Below, in pieces: positions 25,808-35,243 of a DNA stretch of 64,000 nt. The stretch spans positions 9,405-73,404 of the forward strand of contig CAYOYY010000011.1 of the NCBI GenBank assembly GCA_964408295.1, given 5' to 3'. Source of the DNA: Desulfobacula sp964408295. Its GTDB lineage: Bacteria; Desulfobacterota; Desulfobacteria; Desulfobacterales; Desulfobacteraceae. The position numbers and the translations under genes are program-made. The number at the start of each line of letters is the position of its first letter. Position 1 is the first letter of the stretch. Under the pieces are notes generated by a model. That model had not been told where the DNA came from. It did no database searches and was given only the letters and a program-made list of their open reading frames with translations.

Positions 25808-27475
25808 TTACATTCTTTCCGGTGCCAGAACCCCGAGAAGCGACAGTCCGTTCCGGATAACCTTCTTTACCGCCAGAACAAGGCTCAGCCTTGCAAGGGT
25901 AAGTTCCCTGTCATCCGTCACAACCCTGTGCCTGTTGTAATACTGATGAAATGCAGCAGCAAGACCTGTCAGATAATTAAAAATAATATGAGGATGCAGG
26001 GTGTCGGCACTTTTTTCCACAGCCTGACCAAACCCGGCAAGCCGCTTTAAAAGAGTTATTTCCTCTGCCTGCGTAAGAAGTGAAAGATTCATTCCTTTTT
26101 TAAAATCAGTATCTGAAATTATCTGCTGATCTTTTGCCTTCAGAAGAATCCCTGCTGTTCTTGCATGAACATACTGAACATAATACACAGGGTTATCTGA
26201 ACTTTTCTGTTTGGCAAGCTCAAGGTCAAAATCAAGACCTGAATCATAGCTGCGGCTTAAAAACATGAACCTTGCAGCGTCTTTTCCAACCTCGTCAACA
26301 ATATCCTTTAATGTGACAAACTCGCCAGCCCTTGTTGACATCTGAACAGGTTTGCCAGCCCTTAAAAGATTTACAAGCTGAACAAGTATGACCTTAAACT
26401 GCTCGCTTTTCCTGCCTGAAGCCACAACAGCAGCATCAATGCGCTTTATATAACCGTGGTGGTCTGCGCCCCACACATCAATAACGCAGTCAAACCCGCG
26501 CTCAAACTTTTCCATGTGATAGGCAATATCAGAGGCAAAATATGTGGTAAGCCCGTTCTTTCTTACCACAACCCTGTTCTTTTCATCTCCGAAATCACTG
26601 GTTCTGAACCATAATGCGCCATCTTCCTCGTAAATCAGGTTCTTGCTTCTGAAATCATCAATAGCTTTTTTCACCCGTCCTGAATCATACAAAGTTTTTT
26701 CACTGAAAAACTTATCAAACCTGACCCCGAAATCTTCCAGATCCTGCCTGATGCCTGCAAGTATCTTTTCCGCGGCAAATGATGCGCAGAACTCAATGCC
26801 TTCATCCTCAGGTTTCAGCGCAAATTGTTCTCCCTTGTCTTCAAGGATTTCACGGGCAATATCTTTTATATATTCACCCTGGTAGCAGTCATCAGGAAAA
26901 TCAAGTGATCTGCCTGTCTGCTGCAGAATTCTCAGCCACACAGAGGTTCCAAGGGTACGGATCTGACGCCCTGAGTCATTGATATAATATTCTCTTTGCA
27001 CATCATAGCCTGCAAATTCAAGAATTGCAGCAACACTGTCACCCACGGCAGCACCCCTGCCATGGCCCACGTGAAGCGGGCCTGTGGGATTTGCACTTAC
27101 AAATTCCACCTGAACTTTGCGGCCTTTTCCCATGTCAGATGAGCCAAATGCCCTGTCCTGTTCAAGTATCTGGTCTATCACAGGATTCCAGGCAGCAGAA
27201 GCAAGAAAGAAATTAATGAATCCAGGCCCTGCAATTTCAATTTTTTCAATTATATCTCCGGTTTCAATGACATCAACAAGTGCCTGTGCAATTTTTACCG
27301 GAGCCATTTTCTGCAAAGAAGCAGAAGCCATGGCAAAATTGGTTGAAAAATCTCCATGAGATGAATGACGCGGCTCCTCTATCTGCATTTCAGGAAACTG
27401 ATCCGAAGGAAGAAGCCCTTTTTTGTGGGCATTCACAGCAGCATCAAGAACTATTTTTTCAATTATATCTTTCAT
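25808..27475 (-). CDS. argS: Arginyl-tRNA synthetase
   Basis: This class I synthetase charges tRNA-Arg. The signature FVSANPTGPLHVGHGRGAAVGD carries the HIGH motif as HVGH, and QMSTRAGEFVTL stands for the KMSKS loop. The Arg-specific N-terminal domain and the C-terminal DALR-type anticodon domain (HARTAGILLKA to the end) are present. At 555 residues it is full length. It is the second gene of the operon, eight bases after the 150-residue protein. Confidence 0.97.
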   Translation of the reverse strand: MKDIIEKIVLDAAVNAHKKGLLPSDQFPEMQIEEPRHSSHGDFSTNFAMASASLQKMAPVKIAQALVDVIETGDIIEKIEIAGPGFINFFLASAAWNPVIDQILEQDRAFGSSDMGKGRKVQVEFVSANPTGPLHVGHGRGAAVGDSVAAILEFAGYDVQREYYINDSGRQIRTLGTSVWLRILQQTGRSLDFPDDCYQGEYIKDIAREILEDKGEQFALKPEDEGIEFCASFAAEKILAGIRQDLEDFGVRFDKFFSEKTLYDSGRVKKAIDDFRSKNLIYEEDGALWFRTSDFGDEKNRVVVRKNGLTTYFASDIAYHMEKFERGFDCVIDVWGADHHGYIKRIDAAVVASGRKSEQFKVILVQLVNLLRAGKPVQMSTRAGEFVTLKDIVDEVGKDAARFMFLSRSYDSGLDFDLELAKQKSSDNPVYYVQYVHARTAGILLKAKDQQIISDTDFKKGMNLSLLTQAEEITLLKRLAGFGQAVEKSADTLHPHIIFNYLTGLAAAFHQYYNRHRVVTDDRELTLARLSLVLAVKKVIRNGLSLLGVLAPERM

Positions 27476-27483
27476 TGGCAGCT

Positions 27484-27936
27484 CTAGTTTTCATGTTCAG
27501 AAGTATCTTCAGGAATAAATCTCGGAGTATCATCCTTGTCGTCTATTTCCTTGATTTCATCTTCATCACTTGCACCATCTTCCTCAAGAATCTTGTCAAG
27601 TTCAACATCCTCATCAATATCAAGCTGGAATTCTTCCTCAGGGAATGATTCAACATCATCATATTCTATGACAATTTTTTCCTGACTGTCATCTTTGAAA
27701 AAATCCCCTGTATTTTCAAACAGCTTGGTGCAAAGATCAGAAGTGGGGAAAAAACTGCGGCGCCGTATGGAATCCATAAAGCTTTGAAAACCTTTTTCAT
27801 AAGCTGCTGCTATTTCTTCAAGTTTATATTCTTCTTCGTGAAGGGGTTTTACAATTCCGGGATCCACCTCGCTTGACTCAAGAATTGTAATTGTCCCGTT
27901 TTTAAGATTTTTTTCAAATCTTATTTTCTGTTTCAT
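27484..27936 (-). CDS. Acidic protein of unknown function upstream of argS
   Basis: A 150-residue soluble protein. The first ~95 residues look folded (FEKNLKNGTITILESSEV, then a helical KLEEIAAAYEKGFQSFMDSIR). The last ~55 residues are a highly acidic, probably disordered tail. No family is recognised. The start is supported by CAGGAG upstream, and a strong promoter lies at 27980-28007. It is the first gene of the long argS-gatCA-mutL operon, so it may be a housekeeping factor of this lineage. Confidence 0.75.
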   Translation of the reverse strand: MKQKIRFEKNLKNGTITILESSEVDPGIVKPLHEEEYKLEEIAAAYEKGFQSFMDSIRRRSFFPTSDLCTKLFENTGDFFKDDSQEKIVIEYDDVESFPEEEFQLDIDEDVELDKILEEDGASDEDEIKEIDDKDDTPRFIPEDTSEHEN

Positions 27937-27979
27937 TTGTTATTATCTCCTGTAAAATTGTATCAGCCTGAAACTTTTT

Positions 27980-28007
27980 AATATAGCTCAACAATTATTT
28001 ATGTCAA
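27980..28007 (-). promoter_or_regulatory. Sigma70-type promoter for the argS-gatCA-mutL operon
   Basis: On the minus strand a perfect TTGACA (28007-28002) and TATATT (27985-27980) are 16 bases apart, 44 bases upstream of the first gene. All genes down to mutL are closely spaced or overlapping, so this is probably the main promoter. Confidence 0.65.
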
Positions 28008-28064
28008 TGATAATCAGCAAGTCTCAATAATTCCCGGCCGGATCAGACAGAACCGGATACAGGT

Positions 28065-28895
28065 TTACCTCATGTTCCTGAAATGAAAGCCAGGCTGCAC
28101 ATCAATCAATTGTTTTGTATAGGAATGACAGGGATTTTTTATGATTTCACTGGCTTTGTTCACCTCGACCAGGCACCCCTGATGAATCACTGCTATCCTG
28201 TCACAGAGGTATTGTGCAGCAGCAAGATTATGTGTAATGAAAAGAAAACTGACGTGATATTTTTCCCTGATATTGGAAAGAAGTTTCAACAGTTGAATGC
28301 CAATGGTGGCATCCAGCATTGAAGTTGGCTCATCTGCAACAATAAACTCAGGTTCCAGGATTATTGCCCTTGCAATTGCCACCCTCTGTCTCTGTCCTCC
28401 GCTCAGCTGGTGAGGATAGCGGTCATAGTATTCCTCTGCCGGTGAAAGGCCGGCAATTTCAAGGGTATGAATGATCTTTGCACGGCGCTGATCCATGGTG
28501 CCCATGTCATGGACGGCAAGAGGCTCAAGAAGAGTCTGGGAAACTGAAAGGTGCGGATTCAAAGACTGATAAGGGTCCTGGAAAATCATCTGCACCCTTG
28601 AACGATAATTTTTAAGAGCCTTTCCCCTAAGCCCGTTTACAGGTTCTCCGTTAAGCATAATGGTGCCGCTGGTCGGTTCCTCAAGCTTGACCAGCAGTCT
28701 GCCCATTGTTGTCTTTCCGCTTCCACTCTGACCCACAAGCCCGAAAATTTCCCCATGTTTTATGCACAGGTCAACATGGTTCAGGGCAGTAACAATATTG
28801 CCAGGTTTTGCAAAAAAGCTCTTTTGGGGCCTGTATTCTTTTGTAACTGCCTTAAGCTCAATAATACAATCATTTCTGCGGCCGGCTTTTGTCAT
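28065..28895 (-). CDS. dppF: Oligopeptide/dipeptide ABC transporter ATPase (second)
   Basis: A 276-residue ATPase of the DppF/OppF type. It has Walker A GQSGSGKTT, signature SGGQRQRVAIARA and Walker B FIVADEPTS. The Q-loop region reads MIFQDPYQSLNPHLSV, typical of this subfamily. The start overlaps the stop of the partner ATPase by four bases. It powers uptake through the DppB/DppC-like permeases. Confidence 0.92.
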   Translation of the reverse strand: MTKAGRRNDCIIELKAVTKEYRPQKSFFAKPGNIVTALNHVDLCIKHGEIFGLVGQSGSGKTTMGRLLVKLEEPTSGTIMLNGEPVNGLRGKALKNYRSRVQMIFQDPYQSLNPHLSVSQTLLEPLAVHDMGTMDQRRAKIIHTLEIAGLSPAEEYYDRYPHQLSGGQRQRVAIARAIILEPEFIVADEPTSMLDATIGIQLLKLLSNIREKYHVSFLFITHNLAAAQYLCDRIAVIHQGCLVEVNKASEIIKNPCHSYTKQLIDVQPGFHFRNMR

Positions 28896-29869
28896 GATAT
28901 TTTCCTGTCAAGGCCTTTTTCACAGCACAATACCCTGTGCGTTCTGCCAAGGTCAATCCATTCCGGGTGTTTTACTGAACAACTGCCGTCCATGCTGCAT
29001 CTGCAGTTTGAAGAAAACCTGCATCCCGGAATCTCGCAGGTCAGGTCAGGCGTCTGCATCCTGTCAGGAATATGAATGTTCTCATCCGGGTCAAGATTGA
29101 GGTGGGATGCAAGAAGAGCCTTTGTATAAGGATGGGCAGGCGCGCCCAGCACTTCATTGACACTGCCGGATTCCACAATCTGGCCTGCATACATGACACA
29201 GATATCATCACACACTTCTGCCACAACAGAAATATCATGGGAAATGAAAATCAGGCATGTGTCAAGGTCCTTCTGGATCTTTTTAATTGCCTTTAAGATC
29301 TGATCCTGAACAATCACATCCAGTGCTGTTGTGGGCTCATCTGCAATTATCAGCCTCGGGCTGCATGCAAGCGCCATTGCAATGACCACCCTCTGCTTCA
29401 TTCCCCCGCTGAATTCATGGGGATAATCAGACATCCTTGATATCGGGATTCCAACCATGTCAAAAAGAGATTCCAACCTTTCATTAATCCTGTCATCCGG
29501 CATGTCAGGATGATGGGTGATAATGGCTTCTGCCACCTGATCCCCCACCCTCAGAACCGGGTTCAGGGCATTCATGGCAGCCTGAAAAATCATGGCAATT
29601 TCACGCCCCCGTATCGAACGCCATTGGGATTCACTGATGCCGGCAAGCTGCCTTCCCATGAAATTTATGCTGCCGGAAACTATGCTGCCGTTTTCAGGCA
29701 AAAGCCCCATAAGTGTCATGCCTATGGTTGTCTTGCCACAGCCTGACTCCCCCACAAATCCCAGAGCCCTGCCCTTTTCAACGGCAAAGGAAATATGGCT
29801 TACAGCCTTTAGTATGCCTTTTTTTGTATCATAGCCAACACTTAAATTTTCAACCTGAAGTATTGTCAT
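28892..29869 (-). CDS. dppD: Oligopeptide/dipeptide ABC transporter ATPase (first)
   Basis: A 325-residue DppD/OppD-type ATPase with Walker A GESGCGKTT, signature FSGGMKQRV and Walker B IIADEPTTALDV. The C-terminal extension contains cysteines (C288, C295, C297, C303 region: CEIPGCRFSSNCRC). These match the 4Fe-4S-binding C-terminal domain common in this subfamily. It is translationally linked to the second ATPase. Confidence 0.92.
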   Translation of the reverse strand: MTILQVENLSVGYDTKKGILKAVSHISFAVEKGRALGFVGESGCGKTTIGMTLMGLLPENGSIVSGSINFMGRQLAGISESQWRSIRGREIAMIFQAAMNALNPVLRVGDQVAEAIITHHPDMPDDRINERLESLFDMVGIPISRMSDYPHEFSGGMKQRVVIAMALACSPRLIIADEPTTALDVIVQDQILKAIKKIQKDLDTCLIFISHDISVVAEVCDDICVMYAGQIVESGSVNEVLGAPAHPYTKALLASHLNLDPDENIHIPDRMQTPDLTCEIPGCRFSSNCRCSMDGSCSVKHPEWIDLGRTHRVLCCEKGLDRKIS

Positions 29870-29875
29870 GGCAGC

Positions 29876-30769
29876 CTAATCCTGTCCCTGATTTCTGAGC
29901 CTTGGATCAAGGACCTCATCCATTGCTCTTCCCAGGATATAAAAGGCAAGGGTAAGAAGAGATATACACAGGCCGGGCGGTATCAGCCAGTATGGAGCCT
30001 GAAACATATGCCCTGTCTTCCACACCCACTGAAGCATCATGCCCCAGCTCACCTGGCTCGGGTCTCCAAATCCCAGAAAGGAAAGGGCAGCTTCCACAAG
30101 TATGGCAGAAGTCACCCTGAAGGTCATGTAAAGAAAAGCAAGAGGCAGCACATTGGGCATTATATGCCTGAAAATAATCCTGAACCCTGAAGCTCCTGCA
30201 ACCCTTGAGGCTTCAATAAAGGGTCTTGTTTTCAAAGAAAGGGTCTGGGAGCGTATGATGCGGGAAACAGAAGGCCATCTTAAGATTGCAATGATAAATA
30301 CAATCAGCCATATATTGAACTGGCCAAAGATCGAGGCAAGAATCAGAAGAATCACAAGAGAAGGCAGAACCATGATAATATCGGCCATGCGCATGAGAAC
30401 AGTATCCACAATGCCTCCTGCATATCCTGAAATCATGCCCACGGCAGTTCCTATGACAATGCTGATAAATGCAGAGGAAAGCCCAACAATGAATGCCACC
30501 TTTGAGCCTTCAAGCAACTGTGCAAAAATATCACGGCCCACATTGTCCGTTCCAAGCCAGTGACGCAGGCTCGGACCTGTGGACACAATAATATCGGGAT
30601 CAGTCCCTGTCATGGGGTCATACATGGGCCCTATAAGAGGGACAAAAAAACTTGCAGCAGCCATTAGCATAAAAACCCCAAGGATAAACAGTCCTGTCTT
30701 TCCCAAAGGGTTTTTGATAAAAATTTTCCAGCCATCATAAAAACGCTGCAAATAATGATTTTTATGCAC
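29876..30769 (-). CDS. dppC: Oligopeptide/dipeptide ABC transporter permease C
   Basis: A 297-residue inner-membrane permease. It has a first helix after the N-terminal cytoplasmic segment, the DppC-type periplasmic loop with HWLGTDNVGRDIF, and the EAA-like coupling loop EASRVAGASGFRIIFRHIMPN. About six helices are visible. It forms the translocation path with the permease B protein. Confidence 0.93.
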   Translation of the reverse strand: MHKNHYLQRFYDGWKIFIKNPLGKTGLFILGVFMLMAAASFFVPLIGPMYDPMTGTDPDIIVSTGPSLRHWLGTDNVGRDIFAQLLEGSKVAFIVGLSSAFISIVIGTAVGMISGYAGGIVDTVLMRMADIIMVLPSLVILLILASIFGQFNIWLIVFIIAILRWPSVSRIIRSQTLSLKTRPFIEASRVAGASGFRIIFRHIMPNVLPLAFLYMTFRVTSAILVEAALSFLGFGDPSQVSWGMMLQWVWKTGHMFQAPYWLIPPGLCISLLTLAFYILGRAMDEVLDPRLRNQGQD

Positions 30770-30808
30770 TGCTCAATCCTTTGCCAAATATGTTAAAAAC
30801 CTGACCTG

Positions 30809-31783
30809 CTAATATCTGATTCTCGGATCCAGGTACGCATAAAGCAGGTCCACAACCAGGTTGGCAACCAGAACAACTGCTGCAATGAGCAGAAAACATG
30901 CCTGTGCCAGGGGGTAGTCATTGTTGCTCACGGCAAATATAAGTTCCCTTCCTATGCCGGGCCAGGTAAAAATCTGTTCTGTCAAGGCCCCGCCATTTAT
31001 TGAAAATGCAAGGCTTAAACCCACACTTGTGATCACAGGCAGGGCAGCATTTCTGGCAGCATGCCTGTTGCGTATCACCTTTTCGGACAGCCCCTTTGCC
31101 CTTGCCGTCAATATGTAATCCTCCCTTAAAACACTAAGCATGCTGGAACGCATCAGCAGAAGATAGGATCCAACATGGATCACAAACAATGTGGCAAGGG
31201 GTAAAAGAAGATGATGAATCACATCAAGTATTTTCAATGCCAAAGAAGAATTGTCAATCCACAGCTCAGGCGAGATAATTCCGCCCAAAGGGAACCAGCC
31301 TATCTTGTATGCAAATCCCCACAAAAGCAGAAGGGCAAACCAGGGAATAAAAAGAGTATGACAGGCAAGTGCTGAAATGGACAGAAAATTATCCAGGTAT
31401 GAGCCCTTTTTCCAGGCAGCGATCTTGCCCAGAAAGACTCCTGCAAAGGCAGCCAGAATTGTGGAGGTTGTAAACAGAAGAATTGTGCACGGAAGCCTTG
31501 AAAAAATAATATCTGCAACAGGAACCCCGTAGTGGAATGAATGCCCGAAATCTCCTGTAAAAAATCCCTTAACATATATCAGATACTGGACATAAACAGG
31601 TTTATCAAGCCCAAGCTGCTCAATCATATGCCTTGTGTCCTCAGGGGTCAGCATGGGATCAACAAGCTTTGAAACAGGGTCTCCGGGTGAAAGGCGGAAC
31701 AAAAAGAACAGGGCAGTCATAATGATGAAGAAAATAATAAAAATTTCAACAACCTTGGTGAAAATGAACTTATATCTTCTCAT
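30809..31783 (-). CDS. dppB: Oligopeptide/dipeptide ABC transporter permease B
   Basis: A 324-residue inner-membrane permease of the DppB/OppB family. It shows FRLSPGDPVSKLVDP near the N-terminus, TARAKGLSEKVIRNRHAARNA as the coupling loop, and the C-terminal AYLDPRIRY. Six helices are expected. It lies 35 bases after the substrate-binding protein gene. Confidence 0.93.
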   Translation of the reverse strand: MRRYKFIFTKVVEIFIIFFIIMTALFFLFRLSPGDPVSKLVDPMLTPEDTRHMIEQLGLDKPVYVQYLIYVKGFFTGDFGHSFHYGVPVADIIFSRLPCTILLFTTSTILAAFAGVFLGKIAAWKKGSYLDNFLSISALACHTLFIPWFALLLLWGFAYKIGWFPLGGIISPELWIDNSSLALKILDVIHHLLLPLATLFVIHVGSYLLLMRSSMLSVLREDYILTARAKGLSEKVIRNRHAARNAALPVITSVGLSLAFSINGGALTEQIFTWPGIGRELIFAVSNNDYPLAQACFLLIAAVVLVANLVVDLLYAYLDPRIRY

Positions 31784-31818
31784 TTTTCAGCCCCGTGTAT
31801 CATATGACTATTGAATGA

Positions 31819-33585
31819 TTATTCCGGCCTGATCATACATAAGGACCATATATTGCCTATCCCGTTGACTTTTTCAATCCAGCCTGAAAACCTGTCCGTG
31901 CATACGGCTTCTATTATTTTCGGGTTATAAAGGGGTATATAGGGAACATCGCGCATCAGGATCTTCTGCATTTCCATTATAAGCCTGCGTCTTGCATCAA
32001 TGTCTGTCAGCCTTCTCTGCTCATCAGCTATCCTGTCAAAATATGGATTTTTATACCCGCTCATGTTCCAGCCCCTTGGCCTGTCATTTTCAGAATAAAA
32101 AAATGCACGCAGATAATCAGGGTCAAGGTTCAGCCTGCCATATCCAAGTATGAATGCGTCAAACTCATGTTTGCCCTTTACAGCATCAATCAGGGAATTA
32201 AATGACATGGGCCGGGCAGATACGGGCATGCCCATATTCTTCAGCCACTCCTGAATCATGGTGCCGGCAAAGGCCCGTTTGGGATCATAATCCGCAGGAG
32301 GGGTGAGAATAACAATCTTCTTCATAAGTTCTCCTGAAGGAAGCCTTATGCCCTTTGCCTTCACAATCTTGCCCTGAGAGTCAACCGGCGGTATCTGCCA
32401 TGTATATCCTGCTGCCCTAAGCCTGTCATATGCATCTTTGACACGCTGGTCACAGGGTTTGTCATATTCATATTTTTCAACATCTGGATTATACCAGAAA
32501 CTGTTTCCCGAAGGCACAATGGAATACATGGGAGTGCCGTAGTTCTGCAGAATCCTTGTTAAAATAAATTTCTTGTCTATCAGCAGGGCAACTGCCTGTC
32601 TGAGAGTTCTGTCGGAAAACGGCGGTTTCCTTACATTAAAGCCCAGATAATAGAGCGCACTTTTTTTATTGAAAAACAGTTTTATGTTTTTCTGACTTTT
32701 CAGATCCTTTATATAGCCGGGCTGAATTTCCCACCAGTAAAAATCAATATCAGCCTTTTTAAGCGCCAGAATGGCAACATCACTGGTTCCAAAAAATTTG
32801 AACAATATATTATCAACATACGGGCCAAGCCTGTATCCTGCAATTGTTCTGCCTGTGCCGAAAAACCAGGGGTTTTTTTTCATATAAATATATGAGCCCT
32901 TTTTATATTCAGCAAGAAAAAACGGCCCGGTTCCAAGGGGTTTTTCAATAACATAATCCTGAATAAACCTTAATGGTTTTTCAGTTTTCAAGGCTTTTTG
33001 TGCAATTATTTTCCATTCCTTTTCAGAAACAATGGGAGCTGTAAGAGCACGGGAAAGAAAAATGGCAGAAGGGTGTTTCAGATGAAATACCAGGGTATGA
33101 TCGTCAGGGGCCTGAAGGCTTTTGATGACTTTCCATTTGCTGTAATACCGGGGCATTTTGAAATCAAAAAACATTTTTCTGGTAAAAACAACATCCCTGG
33201 ACGTAAACTCGGATCCATCAGACCATTTTGCCTTTTTCAGCTTTATTGTGCACGTAAGATTATCACTGCTGAAGCAAGGAGGCCCGGAGGCAAGCCAGGG
33301 TATAAGTTCAAGGGTTGCAGGATCACGGGTATAAAGAGGCTGATAGACAAGATCCAGTATCTTACGCGAATTCGCATCGCTGGCAAGCCATATATTCAAT
33401 GATTTGGGTTCCTGTGGAAGCCCTATTCTGGCAGCCACGCTTTTCTGTGATTTCTGGCAGGACACAAGACACAGAAAAACTGCTGCACACAGCCATAAAA
33501 CCAGCCTAGGCTGTATTTCTGTTTTTCCCGAACTCAATAACTTTTTTTTCAACAAAATCCATAACCTTTGATTCAAGTTTATCAT
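31819..33585 (-). CDS. Peptide-type ABC transporter substrate-binding lipoprotein
   Basis: A 588-residue family 5 solute-binding protein. A hydrophobic segment ends in LCLVSC, a lipobox, so the mature protein is likely a lipoprotein at about residue 43. The body has the family pattern (GLPQEPKSLNIWLASD, KLKKAKWSDGSEFTSRDVVFT, FFLAEYKKGSYI). The listed ATG overlaps the upstream ATP-grasp gene by 80 bases and lacks a good ribosome site. A TTG at 33537 would give a more usual short n-region. The ligand is unknown. Confidence 0.88.
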   Translation of the reverse strand: MINLNQRLWILLKKKLLSSGKTEIQPRLVLWLCAAVFLCLVSCQKSQKSVAARIGLPQEPKSLNIWLASDANSRKILDLVYQPLYTRDPATLELIPWLASGPPCFSSDNLTCTIKLKKAKWSDGSEFTSRDVVFTRKMFFDFKMPRYYSKWKVIKSLQAPDDHTLVFHLKHPSAIFLSRALTAPIVSEKEWKIIAQKALKTEKPLRFIQDYVIEKPLGTGPFFLAEYKKGSYIYMKKNPWFFGTGRTIAGYRLGPYVDNILFKFFGTSDVAILALKKADIDFYWWEIQPGYIKDLKSQKNIKLFFNKKSALYYLGFNVRKPPFSDRTLRQAVALLIDKKFILTRILQNYGTPMYSIVPSGNSFWYNPDVEKYEYDKPCDQRVKDAYDRLRAAGYTWQIPPVDSQGKIVKAKGIRLPSGELMKKIVILTPPADYDPKRAFAGTMIQEWLKNMGMPVSARPMSFNSLIDAVKGKHEFDAFILGYGRLNLDPDYLRAFFYSENDRPRGWNMSGYKNPYFDRIADEQRRLTDIDARRRLIMEMQKILMRDVPYIPLYNPKIIEAVCTDRFSGWIEKVNGIGNIWSLCMIRPE

Positions 33586-34510
33586 TATTGAACTGATTTA
33601 TTCTTGGAATCCCGCCCGGGCTTACACAATTTATTTCAACCAGTTTGTCCCCGATTATATCTATTCCCACAAAATAAAGCCCGTCCTTGATCAGCCTGGG
33701 TTTTATTTTACGGCAGATTTCCCTTTGTTCAGGGGTCACAACATGTTCAAAGGTATCAGCGCCTGCATGGACATTGGTTCTGAATTCTCCCGGTACTGCC
33801 CTCCTTGACATTGCTCCGATTATCTCTCCGTTGAGCAGAAGAATCCTGACATCTCCTTCTTCCTTGACGTTTTTAAGATATTCCTGAACCATTATGGGGC
33901 GTCTTTCACTGTATGGCCTTGCAGCCCTTACATAATAATTGATCAGAGAAATCAGGTTTTCCTGATCCTGGTTGCTGACCTTGATCACTCCATGGCCTCC
34001 ATGACCGTGAAGAGGTTTGATAACCATGGCCCCGCCAAAATCATCAATAATCTTTTTCAGCCTTCTTGGATCCCTTGATACATGGGTTTCAGGAATTATA
34101 TCAGGAAAATTTAAAATATATACCTTGCTGTTCCCGTTAATCTGACCGAATGTGCTGTTTATCATGAAAATCCTGTCATTTACAGGGCCCAGAAATTCCA
34201 TGGTTTCATAGATAAGCGGAGGGTCTTTTCTTAAAAACAGGGCATCAAGGTCTGTGACAGTTTCAAAGATAAGTTCCTCGTGATCAAGGCATTGTATGAG
34301 TGCCTGCCAGTATTCTGTAATGCACAGGTTCTGCCTGACCGTGATATTGCGCATCCTTGCAACCACCTTGTTTTCACGGATATAGACATCATGGGGCTCC
34401 AGAAAATAAACCGTATGCCCCCTCTGGTTGCACTCATACATGAGATATGCCGTGGTTTCCCACACAGGGTCGATCCGCCTCAGATCATCCATTAAGAATC
34501 CGATTTTCAT
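33506..34510 (-). CDS. Glutathione synthetase-like ATP-grasp ligase
   Basis: A 334-residue protein with the prokaryotic glutathione synthetase layout: N-terminal domain starting IGFLMDDLRRIDPVWETT, TFGQINGNSKVYILNFPDIIPET, then the ATP-grasp core with KPLHGHGGHGVIKV, MVQEYL, GDVRILLLNGEIIGAMSRR and VEINCVSPGG. GshB joins gamma-glutamylcysteine and glycine. No gamma-glutamylcysteine ligase gene is in view. The gene heads the oligopeptide transporter operon and overlaps its binding-protein gene, so its product or substrate may be linked to peptide uptake. The true substrate is unproven. Confidence 0.82.
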   Translation of the reverse strand: MKIGFLMDDLRRIDPVWETTAYLMYECNQRGHTVYFLEPHDVYIRENKVVARMRNITVRQNLCITEYWQALIQCLDHEELIFETVTDLDALFLRKDPPLIYETMEFLGPVNDRIFMINSTFGQINGNSKVYILNFPDIIPETHVSRDPRRLKKIIDDFGGAMVIKPLHGHGGHGVIKVSNQDQENLISLINYYVRAARPYSERRPIMVQEYLKNVKEEGDVRILLLNGEIIGAMSRRAVPGEFRTNVHAGADTFEHVVTPEQREICRKIKPRLIKDGLYFVGIDIIGDKLVEINCVSPGGIPRINQFNNDKLESKVMDFVEKKVIEFGKNRNTA

Positions 34511-34566
34511 GATACCCTAGTGACTTGTGTCCTCCCCTGCTGAATACCGGTAAAAAAGATTTTTCA

Positions 34567-34595
34567 GTTGTATGACAGCCAATGATGATTGTCAA
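34567..34595 (-). promoter_or_regulatory. Sigma70-type promoter for the ATP-grasp/oligopeptide operon
   Basis: TTGACA (34595-34590, minus strand) and TACAAC (34572-34567) are 17 bases apart, 57 bases upstream of the ATP-grasp gene. It lies just beyond the end of the methyltransferase gene of the neighbouring operon. Confidence 0.5.
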
Positions 34596-34618
34596 ATCTT
34601 TATGAAAAATAACACCCC

Positions 34619-35227
34619 TCAGGGCCTGACTGCTTTCAGAAAATAGCCGTTTTCATTATCCTGAATAAAAATAACCTTAAACCCGGTTTCAGCAAAAAGA
34701 GTTCTCATCCCGACAGAATCTGGCATCAGATCATTCTGAATAATTGTTCCTGCCTTGCGGTGGACATCATTGATTTCTCTGAGTCCGATAAAATGATGAA
34801 TAATCACCCTGCCTTCATGCCTTAAAATTTCATGCATGAGCTTAAGGATTTCATGTTTATTTTCAAAATGAGGAAAAACCTGATGGCATATAATTATATC
34901 AAAACTGTGGCAGCGGCATTTGAAATCTTCAATGCCTGTACACAGGACACGGACGTTTTCCCTGTCCCCAAGTCTTTTCCGGGCTGCATCAACCATGGCC
35001 GGACTGATATCAAGCGCAGCCACAGACCCTGCCTGCCCTGCTTTATCCGAAAGAATCCTGGTAAGCCTTCCGGTTCCGCAGCCAGGTTCAAGTATCTTCA
35101 TGTTTTCAAACGGGCCTGACATGGCAAACATCATATCCAGATTTTTCATTTCCTGTTCGCCATATTCACGGGCAGCCCAGGGCTCATTCACCTGACCATC
35201 AAAAAACACCGCTTTTTTCTGGTACAC
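34619..35227 (-). CDS. Class I SAM-dependent methyltransferase
   Basis: A ~202-residue methyltransferase with the SAM motif ILEPGCGTGRLTRIL, the acidic residue at the end of strand two (VAALDISPAMV) and FDIIICHQVFPHF as motif II/post-II. GTG at 35227 is chosen because it follows the TonB receptor stop by 16 bases and AGGA lies upstream; an ATG at 35275 inside the receptor gene would add 16 residues. It is the last gene of the metal-chelate uptake operon. The substrate cannot be told from sequence; it may modify the imported ligand or a metallophore. Confidence 0.82.
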   Translation of the reverse strand: MYQKKAVFFDGQVNEPWAAREYGEQEMKNLDMMFAMSGPFENMKILEPGCGTGRLTRILSDKAGQAGSVAALDISPAMVDAARKRLGDRENVRVLCTGIEDFKCRCHSFDIIICHQVFPHFENKHEILKLMHEILRHEGRVIIHHFIGLREINDVHRKAGTIIQNDLMPDSVGMRTLFAETGFKVIFIQDNENGYFLKAVRP

Positions 35228-35243
35228 AGACCTGTGTCCTGAA

